Assembly: GCA_020852475.1 (NCBI GenBank)
Contig: JADZAR010000133.1
Location: 1 to 50,152 of the forward strand
DNA from: Nitrosomonas sp.
GTDB taxonomy: Bacteria > Pseudomonadota > Gammaproteobacteria > Burkholderiales > Nitrosomonadaceae
DNA length: 50,152 bases
Direction of reading: 5' to 3'
Below, piece by piece: positions 32,765 through 41,844 of this stretch (the first letter of the stretch is position 1; each line of letters starts with the position of its first letter). The position numbers and the translations under genes were made by a program. The notes under the pieces are model-generated. The model did no database searches. It was not told the DNA's origin and saw only the letters and a list, made by a program, of their open reading frames with translations.

Positions 32765-33424
32765 CTACGGTGTCAGAACGATATTATAAACATAAACGGT
32801 TAAATTCCCGTGCTTACCCTCCGCCCTCGCAATCATTGCTGATTGCTGTTGCGCGGATTTGCTGCGCAGCAGTAAATCCACTTTATTTAACGGCTCATGC
32901 GGGAAATACATTTGCGTTATCAGTGTCTGGAAACCTCGCCCGGAAATCTTGAAGTGAATATGCGGTGGACGCATCCACGCTTTTGTCGCAGGATAAGCGC
33001 CGGGTTTGATTGTTGTAAAATGATAATGTCCTTTTGCATCCCCCCGAATAACGGCCCATCCCTGAAAATCGGGATCGCGCAACGCCGGATTCGGATCACG
33101 TGGATGATTATAGCGGCCTGCCGCATTGGCCTGCCAAACATCAAGCACAACGTCAGTCACCGGCTTTCCGGAAACATCCGTTACTACACCTTCAATAACG
33201 ATAGCTTCTCCTTTTGCCACGCCACTGCGTCCCGCAACCCGGGTCATATCCGCATCCTTATCAAGCTGATCCGCCACCGGATAAAAAGGCCCTTCGACTT
33301 CAGCCGGTGTCGGCATCAACCATGATCGCCCCCAGCTTTTCGTCGCGCCGGTCATACCAAAAACCACTCCAGCCCATCCCAATCGGATGACATGCCTTCT
33401 GGAAACTTTCTTCATCTCACTCAT
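32765..33424 (-). CDS. Tat-exported intradiol dioxygenase
   Basis: This 219-aa protein is related to protocatechuate 3,4-dioxygenase, which cleaves catechols between the hydroxyls using Fe(III). A twin-arginine signal (SRRHVIRLGWAGVVFGM) starts at residue 8, so the mature enzyme is probably periplasmic or membrane-anchored. The mature part contains EGPFYP, DVVLDVWQANAAGRYNHP with one Fe tyrosine, HYHFTTIKPGAYP with the second, and RPPHIHFKI supplying both iron histidines. It is short, representing a single catalytic domain, and lacks a beta partner gene. It is divergent from gdhA with no catechol pathway genes nearby, so its role could be detoxification or aromatic/lignin-type oxidation rather than the classical beta-ketoadipate route. 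Confidence 0.9.
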   Translation of the reverse strand: MSEMKKVSRRHVIRLGWAGVVFGMTGATKSWGRSWLMPTPAEVEGPFYPVADQLDKDADMTRVAGRSGVAKGEAIVIEGVVTDVSGKPVTDVVLDVWQANAAGRYNHPRDPNPALRDPDFQGWAVIRGDAKGHYHFTTIKPGAYPATKAWMRPPHIHFKISGRGFQTLITQMYFPHEPLNKVDLLLRSKSAQQQSAMIARAEGKHGNLTVYVYNIVLTP

Positions 33425-33617
33425 AACGCGACCCTACCTTATCGATTCAGCTTTGATTGCGTAAACATTTTCCATCATATTGTGCGCCTGTTAAAGGCAT
33501 AATGACGAAAAAGCATCCTTTTCACTTTTTTTAATAAAAATACAGTGCAGCTCGTGCATTTATTTGGCAGAATTAAGCATTCATAAATAACCTTTCTTAT
33601 ACCGGGGAAATCAAGCA

Positions 33618-34961
33618 ATGAAATATAACAATTTTCAGGAATTCTGCGACTATGTCGCAGGACGTAATCCTGTCCAGCCGGAATTCATACAGGCTGTAAA
33701 GGAAGTGATGGGCAGTCTCTGGCCTTTTATCACGGAAAATCCACGCTATGCCGAGCATGGCGTACTGGACCGCCTGGTGGAACCTGAACGTGTCATCATT
33801 TTCCGTGTCGCCTGGGTAGACGATCAGGGTGAAGTCAAAGTCAATCGCGGTTATCGTATCCAGCACAGCTCTTCTATCGGTCCTTACAAGGGCGGCACAC
33901 GTTTTCATCCTTCAGTTAATCTTTCAATTCTTAAGTTTCTGGCATTTGAGCAGACCTTCAAAAACGCACTGACCACACTACCGATGGGCGGCGGAAAAGG
34001 CGGTGCGGATTTTGATCCCAAAGGCAGAAGCCCAGGGGAAATCATGCGTTTCTGTCAGGCTTACGCGAGCGAACTGTTCCGCCATATCGGCTCAGACACC
34101 GATGTTCCTGCGGGCGACATTGGCGTCGGCGGACGCGAAGTTGGTTACATGGCAGGCATGGTAAAAAAACTGCTCAATCGCTCCGACTGTATTTTCACCG
34201 GAAAAGGACTCAGCTTCGGCGGATCATTGGTGCGTCCGGAAGCAACGGGATACGGCACCGTCTACTTCGCGCAGGAGGTTCTTAAACACGCCGGACGCTC
34301 ACTCGAGGGCATGCGTGTCTCGATATCCGGTTCCGGCAATGTAGCGCAATACGCCATTGAAAAAGCCATGACACTTGGCGCCAAAGTAGTTACCGTCTCA
34401 GACTCAAGCGGAACAGTAGTCGACGAAGACGGCTTTACCACCGAAAAGCTCGCTGAATTATCCGAAGTCAAGAATCATTTATACGGTCGCGTCGACGAAT
34501 ACGCACGGCGCGTCAAGGCCACTTTTCTGCCTGACACCAAACCCTGGCATGTTCCGGTTGATGTTGCACTGCCTTGCGCAACACAGAATGAAATCAGCGA
34601 GGAAGACGCCAAAACACTGGTTAAAAATGGAGTCGTTTGCGTGGCGGAAGGCGCCAACATGCCATCGACAGCCGAGGCGGTGGAATGCTTTGAACACAAC
34701 GGTGTACTCTACGCACCGGGCAAAGCCAGCAATGCCGGCGGCGTGGCCACTTCCGGCCTGGAAATGAGTCAACATGCCATGCGCCTTTCCTGGACGCATG
34801 AAGAAGTCGATGCGCGTCTGCTGGAAATTATGCAGGCTATTCATCGATCCTGTCTGCAATACGGTACCAAACCGGATGGCAGCGTCAACTATGTAGACGG
34901 CGCCAATATTGCCGGTTTTGTCAAAGTCGCCGACGCTATGTTGGGACAAGGTGTAACTTAA
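33618..34961 (+). CDS. gdhA: NADP-specific glutamate dehydrogenase
   Basis: The 447-aa product converts 2-oxoglutarate, ammonium and NADPH to glutamate, and is a typical hexameric GdhA by length. Visible motifs: FRVAWVDDQGEVKVNRGYRIQ, SSIGPYKGGTRFHP, the active-site PMGGGKGGADFDPKGRS, VPAGDIGVGGREVGYM, the dinucleotide loop SGSGNVAQYAIEKA, and EGANMPSTAEA. GGGGAAA lies about 10 bases before the ATG. The gene is monocistronic, divergent from the dioxygenase gene; a palindromic element follows it. For an ammonia-rich lifestyle this would be the main assimilation enzyme, but that is inference. Confidence 0.97.
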   Translation: MKYNNFQEFCDYVAGRNPVQPEFIQAVKEVMGSLWPFITENPRYAEHGVLDRLVEPERVIIFRVAWVDDQGEVKVNRGYRIQHSSSIGPYKGGTRFHPSVNLSILKFLAFEQTFKNALTTLPMGGGKGGADFDPKGRSPGEIMRFCQAYASELFRHIGSDTDVPAGDIGVGGREVGYMAGMVKKLLNRSDCIFTGKGLSFGGSLVRPEATGYGTVYFAQEVLKHAGRSLEGMRVSISGSGNVAQYAIEKAMTLGAKVVTVSDSSGTVVDEDGFTTEKLAELSEVKNHLYGRVDEYARRVKATFLPDTKPWHVPVDVALPCATQNEISEEDAKTLVKNGVVCVAEGANMPSTAEAVECFEHNGVLYAPGKASNAGGVATSGLEMSQHAMRLSWTHEEVDARLLEIMQAIHRSCLQYGTKPDGSVNYVDGANIAGFVKVADAMLGQGVT

Positions 34962-35010
34962 TCGATTATCGCCGAATTCCAGATTTAAATCTTTCAGTTG
35001 TGAAATTCTG

Positions 35011-35092
35011 AGGCTTCTCTAAAATCCAACGGCTTAAACAAAAAAACAAGTAACACGGCGTTGTGACAAAATTTGGATTTTTAGAGCAGCCT
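35011..35092. mobile_element. 82-bp MITE-like element with terminal inverted repeats
   Basis: The left arm AGGCTTCTCTAAAATCCAA (35011-35029) pairs with the right arm TTGGATTTTTAGAGCAGCCT (35073-35092) over about 19 bp with one mismatch and one single-base gap. The 43-bp interior is AT-rich and non-coding. It lies 50 bp after gdhA. No clear target duplication is visible, so the element could instead be a fixed hairpin. It lacks a U-tract and is not a standard terminator. Confidence 0.65.
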
Positions 35093-35139
35093 TTCAGCCT
35101 TTTTCCTTTGCGGGAAAAAAGCATGATGCGTAATTTTGA

Positions 35140-37110
35140 ATGAAGCGCGATAGCCAGCGCGCGTATTTTCCTGCCATGAGCAAATTCCTGATCAGCCTTT
35201 TCATTCTTATCCAGACCGGCGTTTTTCCTGCTGCACAGGCGAGTCCATCCGCTCAGCGTGATGAGGACTTTCTCGTCGCGCGCAAAGCATTCCAGGAAGG
35301 CAACGCTGCGCTACTGGCCGAAAAAGCCAGATTACTGCAAAACCATGTTCTTGCGCCCTATGTCGACTTCTACCAGTTCCGTCTGTATCTGCGCTCTGCC
35401 AGCACCGTTGCAATACACGATTTCCTGACGCGTCATCACGATACGCTGATTGCTGAACGATTACGCGCCGACTGGCTCAAGCTGCTCGCCCAAAACCAGC
35501 AATGGGCGCTATTCGAAAGCGAGTTTGAAAAACTCGAGAATAAAGATACCGAGTTATTGTGCTATGCCTATCAGCATCGCATAGCAATGAATGACGCGGA
35601 TGCGCAGCAAAAAGCCCGACAACTGTGGTTTACCGCGGACAGCATGCCGGATAGCTGCACGCCCGTTTTCAATACGCTGATGGCCAGAAACAGCATTACC
35701 GTCGACGATCGATGGGCGCGTATCCGGCTGGCGCTGGAGGCCGGAAAAACCGGCATGGCGATTTTTATCAATAATCGGATTCCTGCCAGCGAAGCGCTCA
35801 ATCGCGATGAATTAAACGCAGCCGCGCAAAATCCGCTGCACTATCTCAAAACACGACAGAGCAAAATCAGAACACGCGCAGATCGTGAAATAGCTTTGTT
35901 TGCACTGTTGCGTCTGCTCAGTAATGACACCAATCCGGCACTGGCAAAGTGGCTGAAGATTAAAGATGCGCTATCGCCGTCCGACCAGTCCTATTTTCTG
36001 GCCAGACTCGGCTACCGCGCGGCGATGCGGCATGATCCACGCGCATTAGGTTGGTTCGCTGCCGCACAGCAAACCCGATCACCGCATCCGATGACGGATA
36101 CGCTGCTGGCATGGCAGGTTCGCGCTGCACTGCGCGCGGGTAACTGGGACAGTGTTCTGGACGCCATTCACCGCATGTCCACCGATGAACAGGCTGACGG
36201 CGCATGGCGTTACTGGCGGGCGCGGGCGCTCAAGGCCAAGGGCTTGTCGCTGGATGCCAACAAGATTCTGATCCCCCTGAGCAGCGAACACAATTATTAC
36301 GGCCAGCTCGCCAAAGAAGAACTTGGCGCCATCCTCACCGCAGCGAAGGATTCCCGCCCGGCGACCGTTGAGGAAATACGCGCCATGGAAAAAATGCCCG
36401 GCGTTCAGCGCACACTGGCTTTCTATCGACTGGGTTTGCGCACGGAGGCGTACCGGGAATGGGTCTGGACTGTGCGCAATTTTAATGACCGACAGCTTCT
36501 GGCTGCGGCTGAAGTGGCGCAACGTTATGGTCATTATGACCGCTCAATCAACACGGCAAACAGAACAGTGCAACAACACGATTTCCGGCTGCGCTTTCCC
36601 ACTCCGCACCGCGAAACACTGCGCCCCGTATTACGTGAGCAGGACGTTGACGAAGCCTGGGTTTACGGTCTCATCCGCCAGGAAAGCCGGTTTCTTGTCG
36701 ATGTCACTTCCAGCGCTGGCGCTCGAGGACTCATGCAGCTCATGCCTGATACCGCTCAGTGGGTCGCCAAACAACTGGGTATAGACAATTTCCAGCAAAG
36801 TCTGGTTACCCAAGTCGATATTAATCTGCGATTGGGCACTTATTATCTGAAACATGTGCTCACAACGCTGAACAACCAGCCCCTGCTGGCATCCGCTGCG
36901 TACAATGCCGGACCGGGGCGCGCAAGACGCTGGCGGGATGAAGAAAAAATTCTTGAGGGCGCTATTTACGCCGAAACCATCCCCTTCAGCGAAACCCGCG
37001 ACTATGTCAAGAAAGTGCTCAAAAACTCGGTGTATTACGCCAATGTACTGGAACATGATCATAATCCGCCGACACTCAAAGAACGTCTGGGTTTTGTTGG
37101 AAAAAAATGA
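35140..37110 (+). CDS. slt: Soluble lytic murein transglycosylase (Slt70-type)
   Basis: The 656-aa product cleaves peptidoglycan glycan strands with 1,6-anhydro-MurNAc formation. ATG 35140 begins the open frame, but ATG 35176 directly precedes the signal peptide (FLISLFILIQTGVFPAAQA) and may be the true start. A large alpha-superhelical U-domain occupies residues 40-480 and the SLT catalytic domain follows: WVYGLIRQESRF with the catalytic Glu, SSAGARGLMQLMPDTA, and ASAAYNAGPGRARRWR. Length and order match Slt70. It is in the same orientation as gdhA but separated by the MITE-like element, so probably transcribed separately. Confidence 0.94.
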   Translation: MKRDSQRAYFPAMSKFLISLFILIQTGVFPAAQASPSAQRDEDFLVARKAFQEGNAALLAEKARLLQNHVLAPYVDFYQFRLYLRSASTVAIHDFLTRHHDTLIAERLRADWLKLLAQNQQWALFESEFEKLENKDTELLCYAYQHRIAMNDADAQQKARQLWFTADSMPDSCTPVFNTLMARNSITVDDRWARIRLALEAGKTGMAIFINNRIPASEALNRDELNAAAQNPLHYLKTRQSKIRTRADREIALFALLRLLSNDTNPALAKWLKIKDALSPSDQSYFLARLGYRAAMRHDPRALGWFAAAQQTRSPHPMTDTLLAWQVRAALRAGNWDSVLDAIHRMSTDEQADGAWRYWRARALKAKGLSLDANKILIPLSSEHNYYGQLAKEELGAILTAAKDSRPATVEEIRAMEKMPGVQRTLAFYRLGLRTEAYREWVWTVRNFNDRQLLAAAEVAQRYGHYDRSINTANRTVQQHDFRLRFPTPHRETLRPVLREQDVDEAWVYGLIRQESRFLVDVTSSAGARGLMQLMPDTAQWVAKQLGIDNFQQSLVTQVDINLRLGTYYLKHVLTTLNNQPLLASAAYNAGPGRARRWRDEEKILEGAIYAETIPFSETRDYVKKVLKNSVYYANVLEHDHNPPTLKERLGFVGKK

Positions 37111-37318
37111 TATTTTTAATCTCTTTTACGAGACTTTAGTCCGGCTTCCCGGCCTCGCTTAATTTGCTTTAACATTGAACCTAAAAACCGCAGTTGATCG
37201 TTATTCGCAATGACTAACGGTATGCACAAACAGAACAACCTGAGCAATATCAGCTCACCCGAATGGTGAATCACACTATGGTATTTATAGCACGCCGCTT
37301 TTTAATTCCAGCTACGTT

Positions 37319-37356
37319 GCAATTCGTTGTCATAACGCGTTATGACAACGAATTGC
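37319..37356. promoter_or_regulatory. 38-bp perfect palindrome between slt and cca
   Basis: GCAATTCGTTGTCATAACG (37319-37337) is followed without any spacer by its exact complement CGTTATGACAACGAATTGC (37338-37356). No U-run follows, so a simple intrinsic terminator is unlikely. It lies about 60 bp before the cca start. It could be an operator, a transposon footprint or a DNA-level cruciform site. Confidence 0.8.
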
Positions 37357-37414
37357 GCCTTGCGGGAAATAAAAATCAACGCCTCCGAAATCCCATTCAA
37401 CTGAGGTTTTTAGG

Positions 37415-38659
37415 TTGAAAACGTACCTGGTGGGCGGTTCAGTACGTGACGAACTGTTGGGTCTGCCCGTAAAAGATCACGATTATGTTGTTGTCGGCAG
37501 CACGCCGGAAGAAATGGTTCAACTGGGTTACCGTCCGGTCGGCAAGGATTTTCCGGTTTTTTTACATCCGCTAACCAAGGAACAATACGCGCTGGCGCGC
37601 ACTGAACGCAAAATATCGCGTGGTTATAAGGGATTCGAAGTTTTCACCACACCGCAGGTTACGCTGCAGGAAGACCTGGTACGGCGCGACCTGACCATTA
37701 ATGCCATCGCCAAAGACGCCGACGGCAACATCATCGACCCATTCAACGGCGTAGCCGATCTGGAAGCCGGGATTCTGCGCCATATCAGTCCGGCATTTGC
37801 GGAAGACCCGGTGCGCATTCTTCGAATCGCCCGGTTTGCGGCGCGTTTCAGCTTCCGCATCGCACCGGAAACACTCGCACTGATGAGTGACATGGTCCAT
37901 AACGGCGAAGTTGAGGCACTGGTGCCGGAACGTGTCTGGCAGGAAATTTCCCGCGGTCTGATGGAGAACAATCCTTCGCGCATGTTCTATATGTTGCGCG
38001 AATGCGGGGCTTTATCGCGCATACTGCCTGAAATCGATGTTTTGTTCGGCGTGCCGCAACCCGCGCACGCGCATCCTGAAATCGATACCGGCGTGCACAC
38101 CATGATGGTAATCGACTTTGCAGCCTCCAGAAATTATTCCCTGCCGGTGCGTTTTGCCGCCCTGCTGCACGATCTCGGTAAAGGCGTCACACCACCGGAA
38201 GAATGGCCGCGGCATATCGGTCATGAACAGCGCAGCGTACAACTCGTGCAGAATTTATGCGAACGCCTTCGCGCGCCCAAGGATGAGCGCAATCTCGCCG
38301 TACTGGTTGCGCAATATCACGGCAAAGCGCATCGCGCCGAAGAACTGACTGCGCCAACTATAGCCGACCTCTTTCACGCCACCGACGCCTACCGCAAACC
38401 TGACCGATTTCAGTTGTTCATGCAGGCCTGCGCAAGCGATTTTCATGGCCGCCCCGGTTATGCAGAAAGAGCCTATCCACCGATCGCGCTGCTAAACCAA
38501 TCGCTTAACGCTGCACGAAGCGTTGACGCCGGCGCAATAGCGGCAGCACTCAGAAATAAAATCACCGACAATGCGTTGCTGGCCAACGCCATCAATGCCA
38601 GAGTACGCGAAGCGCGCATCGCAAAAATCAAACAAACGCAGAATCGGCCGGCGGACTGA
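37415..38659 (+). CDS. cca: Multifunctional CCA tRNA nucleotidyltransferase/phosphohydrolase
   Basis: The 414-aa product adds and repairs the 3' CCA of tRNA. The N-terminal class II nucleotidyltransferase domain shows YLVGGSVRDELLG at 4-16, the DHDYVVVGSTPEEM metal motif, VRRDLTINAIAKD and RILRIARFAARF. A C-terminal HD phosphohydrolase domain (LLHDLGKGVTPP, then HEQRS) gives the 2'-phosphatase/phosphodiesterase activity known for the E. coli-like enzyme, whose length this matches. The start is TTG at 37415 with TGAGG about 9 bases upstream; no in-frame ATG is near. Confidence 0.95.
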   Translation: MKTYLVGGSVRDELLGLPVKDHDYVVVGSTPEEMVQLGYRPVGKDFPVFLHPLTKEQYALARTERKISRGYKGFEVFTTPQVTLQEDLVRRDLTINAIAKDADGNIIDPFNGVADLEAGILRHISPAFAEDPVRILRIARFAARFSFRIAPETLALMSDMVHNGEVEALVPERVWQEISRGLMENNPSRMFYMLRECGALSRILPEIDVLFGVPQPAHAHPEIDTGVHTMMVIDFAASRNYSLPVRFAALLHDLGKGVTPPEEWPRHIGHEQRSVQLVQNLCERLRAPKDERNLAVLVAQYHGKAHRAEELTAPTIADLFHATDAYRKPDRFQLFMQACASDFHGRPGYAERAYPPIALLNQSLNAARSVDAGAIAAALRNKITDNALLANAINARVREARIAKIKQTQNRPAD

Positions 38660-38686
38660 CGGTTGTTTCGCGTGAAGTGCGGAAAA

Positions 38687-39437
38687 TCATAACCGCCAGA
38701 CCAGTAGCGCCTGGAAAACATTCTCGCTCACACGCGTTCCGAATTTATTGCTCCAGTACTGCCATTCGGTTCCGACAAACAATTTCTGTGGTCGGCCCAG
38801 CAGGCGATGCCCGAGATCACAACGGAACTGAATCTGATGGAACAGCCAGGCGTGCACCTCGCCAAACGGATTCTGCCGTTCGCCGATGTATTCGATGTGC
38901 CCTTCTATGCTGAATCTGGAATTCAACAATTCAAACGGATACCGGCCATTGATGTCGACCATGAAGCTGTTGGTTTCTCGCACCTTGGCGTTACTGTCGT
39001 CAATATAAGCCGTAGAATCCGAGTTCAGAAACGCGAATCCAGGCAGATTCCAGGCAATGCGCATACCCGGCAAATATTTGAAGTACATCGGATCCGGGTG
39101 CCCAGTTGATGCCCATCAGCACGCCAACATCCTTGATCGGCCCGATTGACAGATCGACGCCGGTAATTTTTCCCAGGCTCAGATTGCCATAATACTCGCC
39201 ATAATAATCGGCCTTACCGCCATGCGGCATGGCCGTATCAAAAAACAAAAAGTTATCCCCGAAACGCCAGCCGTTGGCATGCTGAAAAGTAACCACTGAC
39301 GTTCCACTTTCTTCCTGAAGAAAAGGACGCTTAAGATTTCCGTACTGATAATGAATTTCCGATACCGACCAGTCGAAGCCACAAGCCACATCAGACAATA
39401 GAAGCAACCATAGACTGAATAGTGCGAACGAAAACAT
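38687..39437 (-). pseudogene. Tsx-like nucleoside-specific outer-membrane channel, frameshifted
   Basis: Two overlapping frames together encode one Tsx-family protein. The upstream part (from ATG 39437) has a signal peptide (MFSFALFSLWLLLLSDVACG), WSVSEIHYQYGN, FGDNFLFFDTAM, YYGEYYGNLSLGKI and stops making sense after INWAPGSD. The downstream part, in another frame from about 39088, continues MYFKYLPGMRIAWNLPGF, FSIEGHIEYIGE and FVGTEWQYWSNKFG to a C-terminal beta-strand at 38687. A single-base change near 39085-39095 would restore the full channel of about 250 aa. It may be a recent pseudogene or a sequencing error. In this family the barrel imports nucleosides or similar small solutes. It converges with cca. 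Confidence 0.8.
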
Positions 39438-39786
39438 CCGAAATTTCAGGATGCCTCGCGAGATCGCAACGGACACTCGACAATCAGGATGCGCGGCGCG
39501 CGGAATACAGAACATATCAGACTTAAACAGACAAAGAATTTTGAGCACGCTCAAATTTTTGGGGTTGCAAGACTCTAACAACGGCGGACTCAACTTTCAT
39601 GTTCGCCCCGGCGTCTGTCTTATCATCACAAATCTCTCGATCATTATTTTTGCCGTACACAGGCCTCCAGCGCTATTATCAGGTAAACAGGCGCGGTTTA
39701 CTGGCAAATTTCCATATTGCACGCCATCAACGCCGATCCGCGCTATGTGCAGTACAATTTCAGATTCTGATAAGGATACACTCGAC

Positions 39787-40491
39787 ATGATACCGTTTAT
39801 TTTGATAGTTCTCTTTCTTGGCGCGCCTGCGGCCAATGCCGCAAGCGATCCACCTGACACTATGTTCGAGCGCGTCAAACCTTGCACACTATGTCATGGA
39901 GAATCGGATCAAGCCGAGCAGCATGTTTACTACCCGCGTATTGGCGGCAAGCCGGCGGGCTATCTGTACAACCAGCTACGCAATTTCAGGGACGGACGGC
40001 GGCATTATCAACCGATGACGATACTGCTGGAAAATATGTCCGATGACTACTTGATGGATATAGCACGCTATTTCTCCGCACAGATGCTGCCTGTGTACCA
40101 GCCGGAGCTGCACAGCCTGCAATCCGCAGAACGCGAACTGGCCGAGAGAATGATTTTTTCGGGTGATCCGGACAGGGATATTCCGGCATGCAGCGACTGC
40201 CACGGCCGCGCACTAATGGGAAAAGCGCCGTTTATCCCGGGACTGCTGGGTTTGCCGCGCGTATATTTGTCCGCGCAGTTTGGCAGCTGGCGCAATGGTG
40301 GACTGGCTCGCGGTCAGATATCCGATTGTATGTCGGAGATAGCGGAGAAACTGACCGACCAGGAAATCAACGCGATTGCAAAGTGGCTGTCGATACAGGT
40401 CGTTTCCGGCAACCCGGAACCGGCGGGCAATTTATCACCCGGACTAACTCAACGCTGCAGCAGCATTGTTCAGATGGAGATTGAATCATGA
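39787..40491 (+). CDS. Diheme cytochrome c (c4-like)
   Basis: The 234-aa periplasmic protein starts at ATG 39787 (the frame is open far upstream, but only this start gives a signal peptide, IPFILIVLFLGAPAANA). Two heme c sites are visible: CTLCH near residue 36 and CSDCH near 136, each followed by a distal Met region (YQPMTI and a second near GGLARGQISDCM). The pattern KPAGYLYNQLRNFRDGRR and LPRVYLSAQFGSWRNG, repeated in each half, is typical of cytochrome c4-type tandem diheme proteins. It overlaps the following triheme gene by 4 bp (ATGA) and probably passes electrons to it or to a terminal oxidase. Confidence 0.88.
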   Translation: MIPFILIVLFLGAPAANAASDPPDTMFERVKPCTLCHGESDQAEQHVYYPRIGGKPAGYLYNQLRNFRDGRRHYQPMTILLENMSDDYLMDIARYFSAQMLPVYQPELHSLQSAERELAERMIFSGDPDRDIPACSDCHGRALMGKAPFIPGLLGLPRVYLSAQFGSWRNGGLARGQISDCMSEIAEKLTDQEINAIAKWLSIQVVSGNPEPAGNLSPGLTQRCSSIVQMEIES

Positions 40492-41786
40492 GCAACTTCA
40501 CGACTTTGATCGACAGACTCAGGAAACCGGTTGCACTTTTGCTTGCGGGTACCGCGCTGCTGCTTCTGGCAACAAGTGCGGCTACGTACAGCAACTCGAA
40601 CGATTTGTTCAATCGCGCCGGACTTGATTCCCAGCAGCAGCGCGGCGCGTATTTGACACGCGTGGGCAACTGTATGGGATGCCATACCGCGCGCGGCGGA
40701 AAGCCGTTTGCAGGCGGACGCCGCCTGACCACCACATTTGGCGTTTTTGTCACACCCAACATAACCCCCGACAATGAAACGGGAATCGGCAACTGGAGCG
40801 CAGCAGATTTTTGGCAGGCGCTGCATGAAGGCAAATCACCCGATGGTCAACTGCTTTATCCTGCATTTCCCTACACCGAATATACTAAAGTGACACGGCA
40901 GGACGTTGATGCGATTTTTGCTTTTCTGCAATCGCTGCCGCCGGTCAGACAAACCAACCCATCGCATTCCATTCGTTTTCCGTACAATTTCAGACCGTTG
41001 CTGCACATCTGGCGTGCGCTGTATTTCACCCCCGGCGAATACATGCCCGATTCGGCAGAAACAGCGCAGTGGAACCGTGGCGCTTACCTGGTGCAGGGAC
41101 TGGGACACTGCAACGCCTGCCATACCAGCCGCACCCTGCTTGGTGGCGCGGACAATGAATTGACCGGCGGACAGATCATGGGAATGAACTGGTATGCGCC
41201 CTCGCTGACGTCACACCTCGAAGCCGGTAACCGCGACTGGACTATCGATGAAATCGTAACGCTGCTGTCCACCGGCATTTCAGACCGTGCGGTGGCTTCA
41301 GGGCCAATGGCAACGATTATCCGGCAGAGCCTGCAACACTTGTCCATGGAAGATCTGCGCGCCATGGCCGTGTATCTGCAATCCATATCGGACAGCAAAT
41401 CGGATTATGCAGCCACATCTGCCGCGCTTGCGCCGGTCAGTGCATACAGCAGCCTGACACATGGCGAGCAGTTGTATCAAACCTATTGCCAGGACTGTCA
41501 CGGCATTTCAGGAGAAGGCGCACCAGGCATCTATCCGGCGCTGGCGGGAAACCGCAGCGTAGTCATGGCATCACCGCTGAACACGATACGCAGCATTCTC
41601 GACGGTGGTTATCCAGCCACGACCAAAGGAAATCCGCGTCCTTATGGCATGCCTCCCTTTCAGCAGATTCTGCACGATCAGGAGATCGCCAATCTCGTAT
41701 CGTATATCAGGAACGCTTGGGGTAACAGCGCAAGCCGAGTCACCGTCCATGATGTGGAAAAAAGCAGGCGTATCAGGATTGAATAA
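40488..41786 (+). CDS. Triheme cytochrome c (alcohol/gluconate dehydrogenase subunit-like)
   Basis: This 432-aa protein has an N-terminal membrane-anchor or signal segment (VALLLAGTALLLLATSAA) and three CXXCH heme motifs: CMGCH near residue 62, CNACH near 208 and CQDCH near 337. The layout, with TPNITPDNETGIGNWS after the first heme, PYTEYTKVTRQDVDAIFAFL, and GQIMGMNWYAPSLTS, matches the cytochrome subunit of membrane-bound alcohol, aldehyde or gluconate dehydrogenases. No dehydrogenase flavin or PQQ subunit lies in the window, so the electron donor is unclear. Its start overlaps the diheme gene by 4 bp, indicating translational coupling. Confidence 0.9.
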   Translation: MSNFTTLIDRLRKPVALLLAGTALLLLATSAATYSNSNDLFNRAGLDSQQQRGAYLTRVGNCMGCHTARGGKPFAGGRRLTTTFGVFVTPNITPDNETGIGNWSAADFWQALHEGKSPDGQLLYPAFPYTEYTKVTRQDVDAIFAFLQSLPPVRQTNPSHSIRFPYNFRPLLHIWRALYFTPGEYMPDSAETAQWNRGAYLVQGLGHCNACHTSRTLLGGADNELTGGQIMGMNWYAPSLTSHLEAGNRDWTIDEIVTLLSTGISDRAVASGPMATIIRQSLQHLSMEDLRAMAVYLQSISDSKSDYAATSAALAPVSAYSSLTHGEQLYQTYCQDCHGISGEGAPGIYPALAGNRSVVMASPLNTIRSILDGGYPATTKGNPRPYGMPPFQQILHDQEIANLVSYIRNAWGNSASRVTVHDVEKSRRIRIE

Positions 41787-41844
41787 AGTCTAAAAAAAGA
41801 ACGGGCGCTATTTCTCTCAGGAAATCCTGCACCAGCGAAAAATA

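Noticed and set aside
39451-39786. Upstream extension of the diheme cytochrome frame
   Set aside because: The extension overlaps the start of the tsx-like gene on the other strand and would bury the signal peptide; ATG 39787 gives a normal exported protein.
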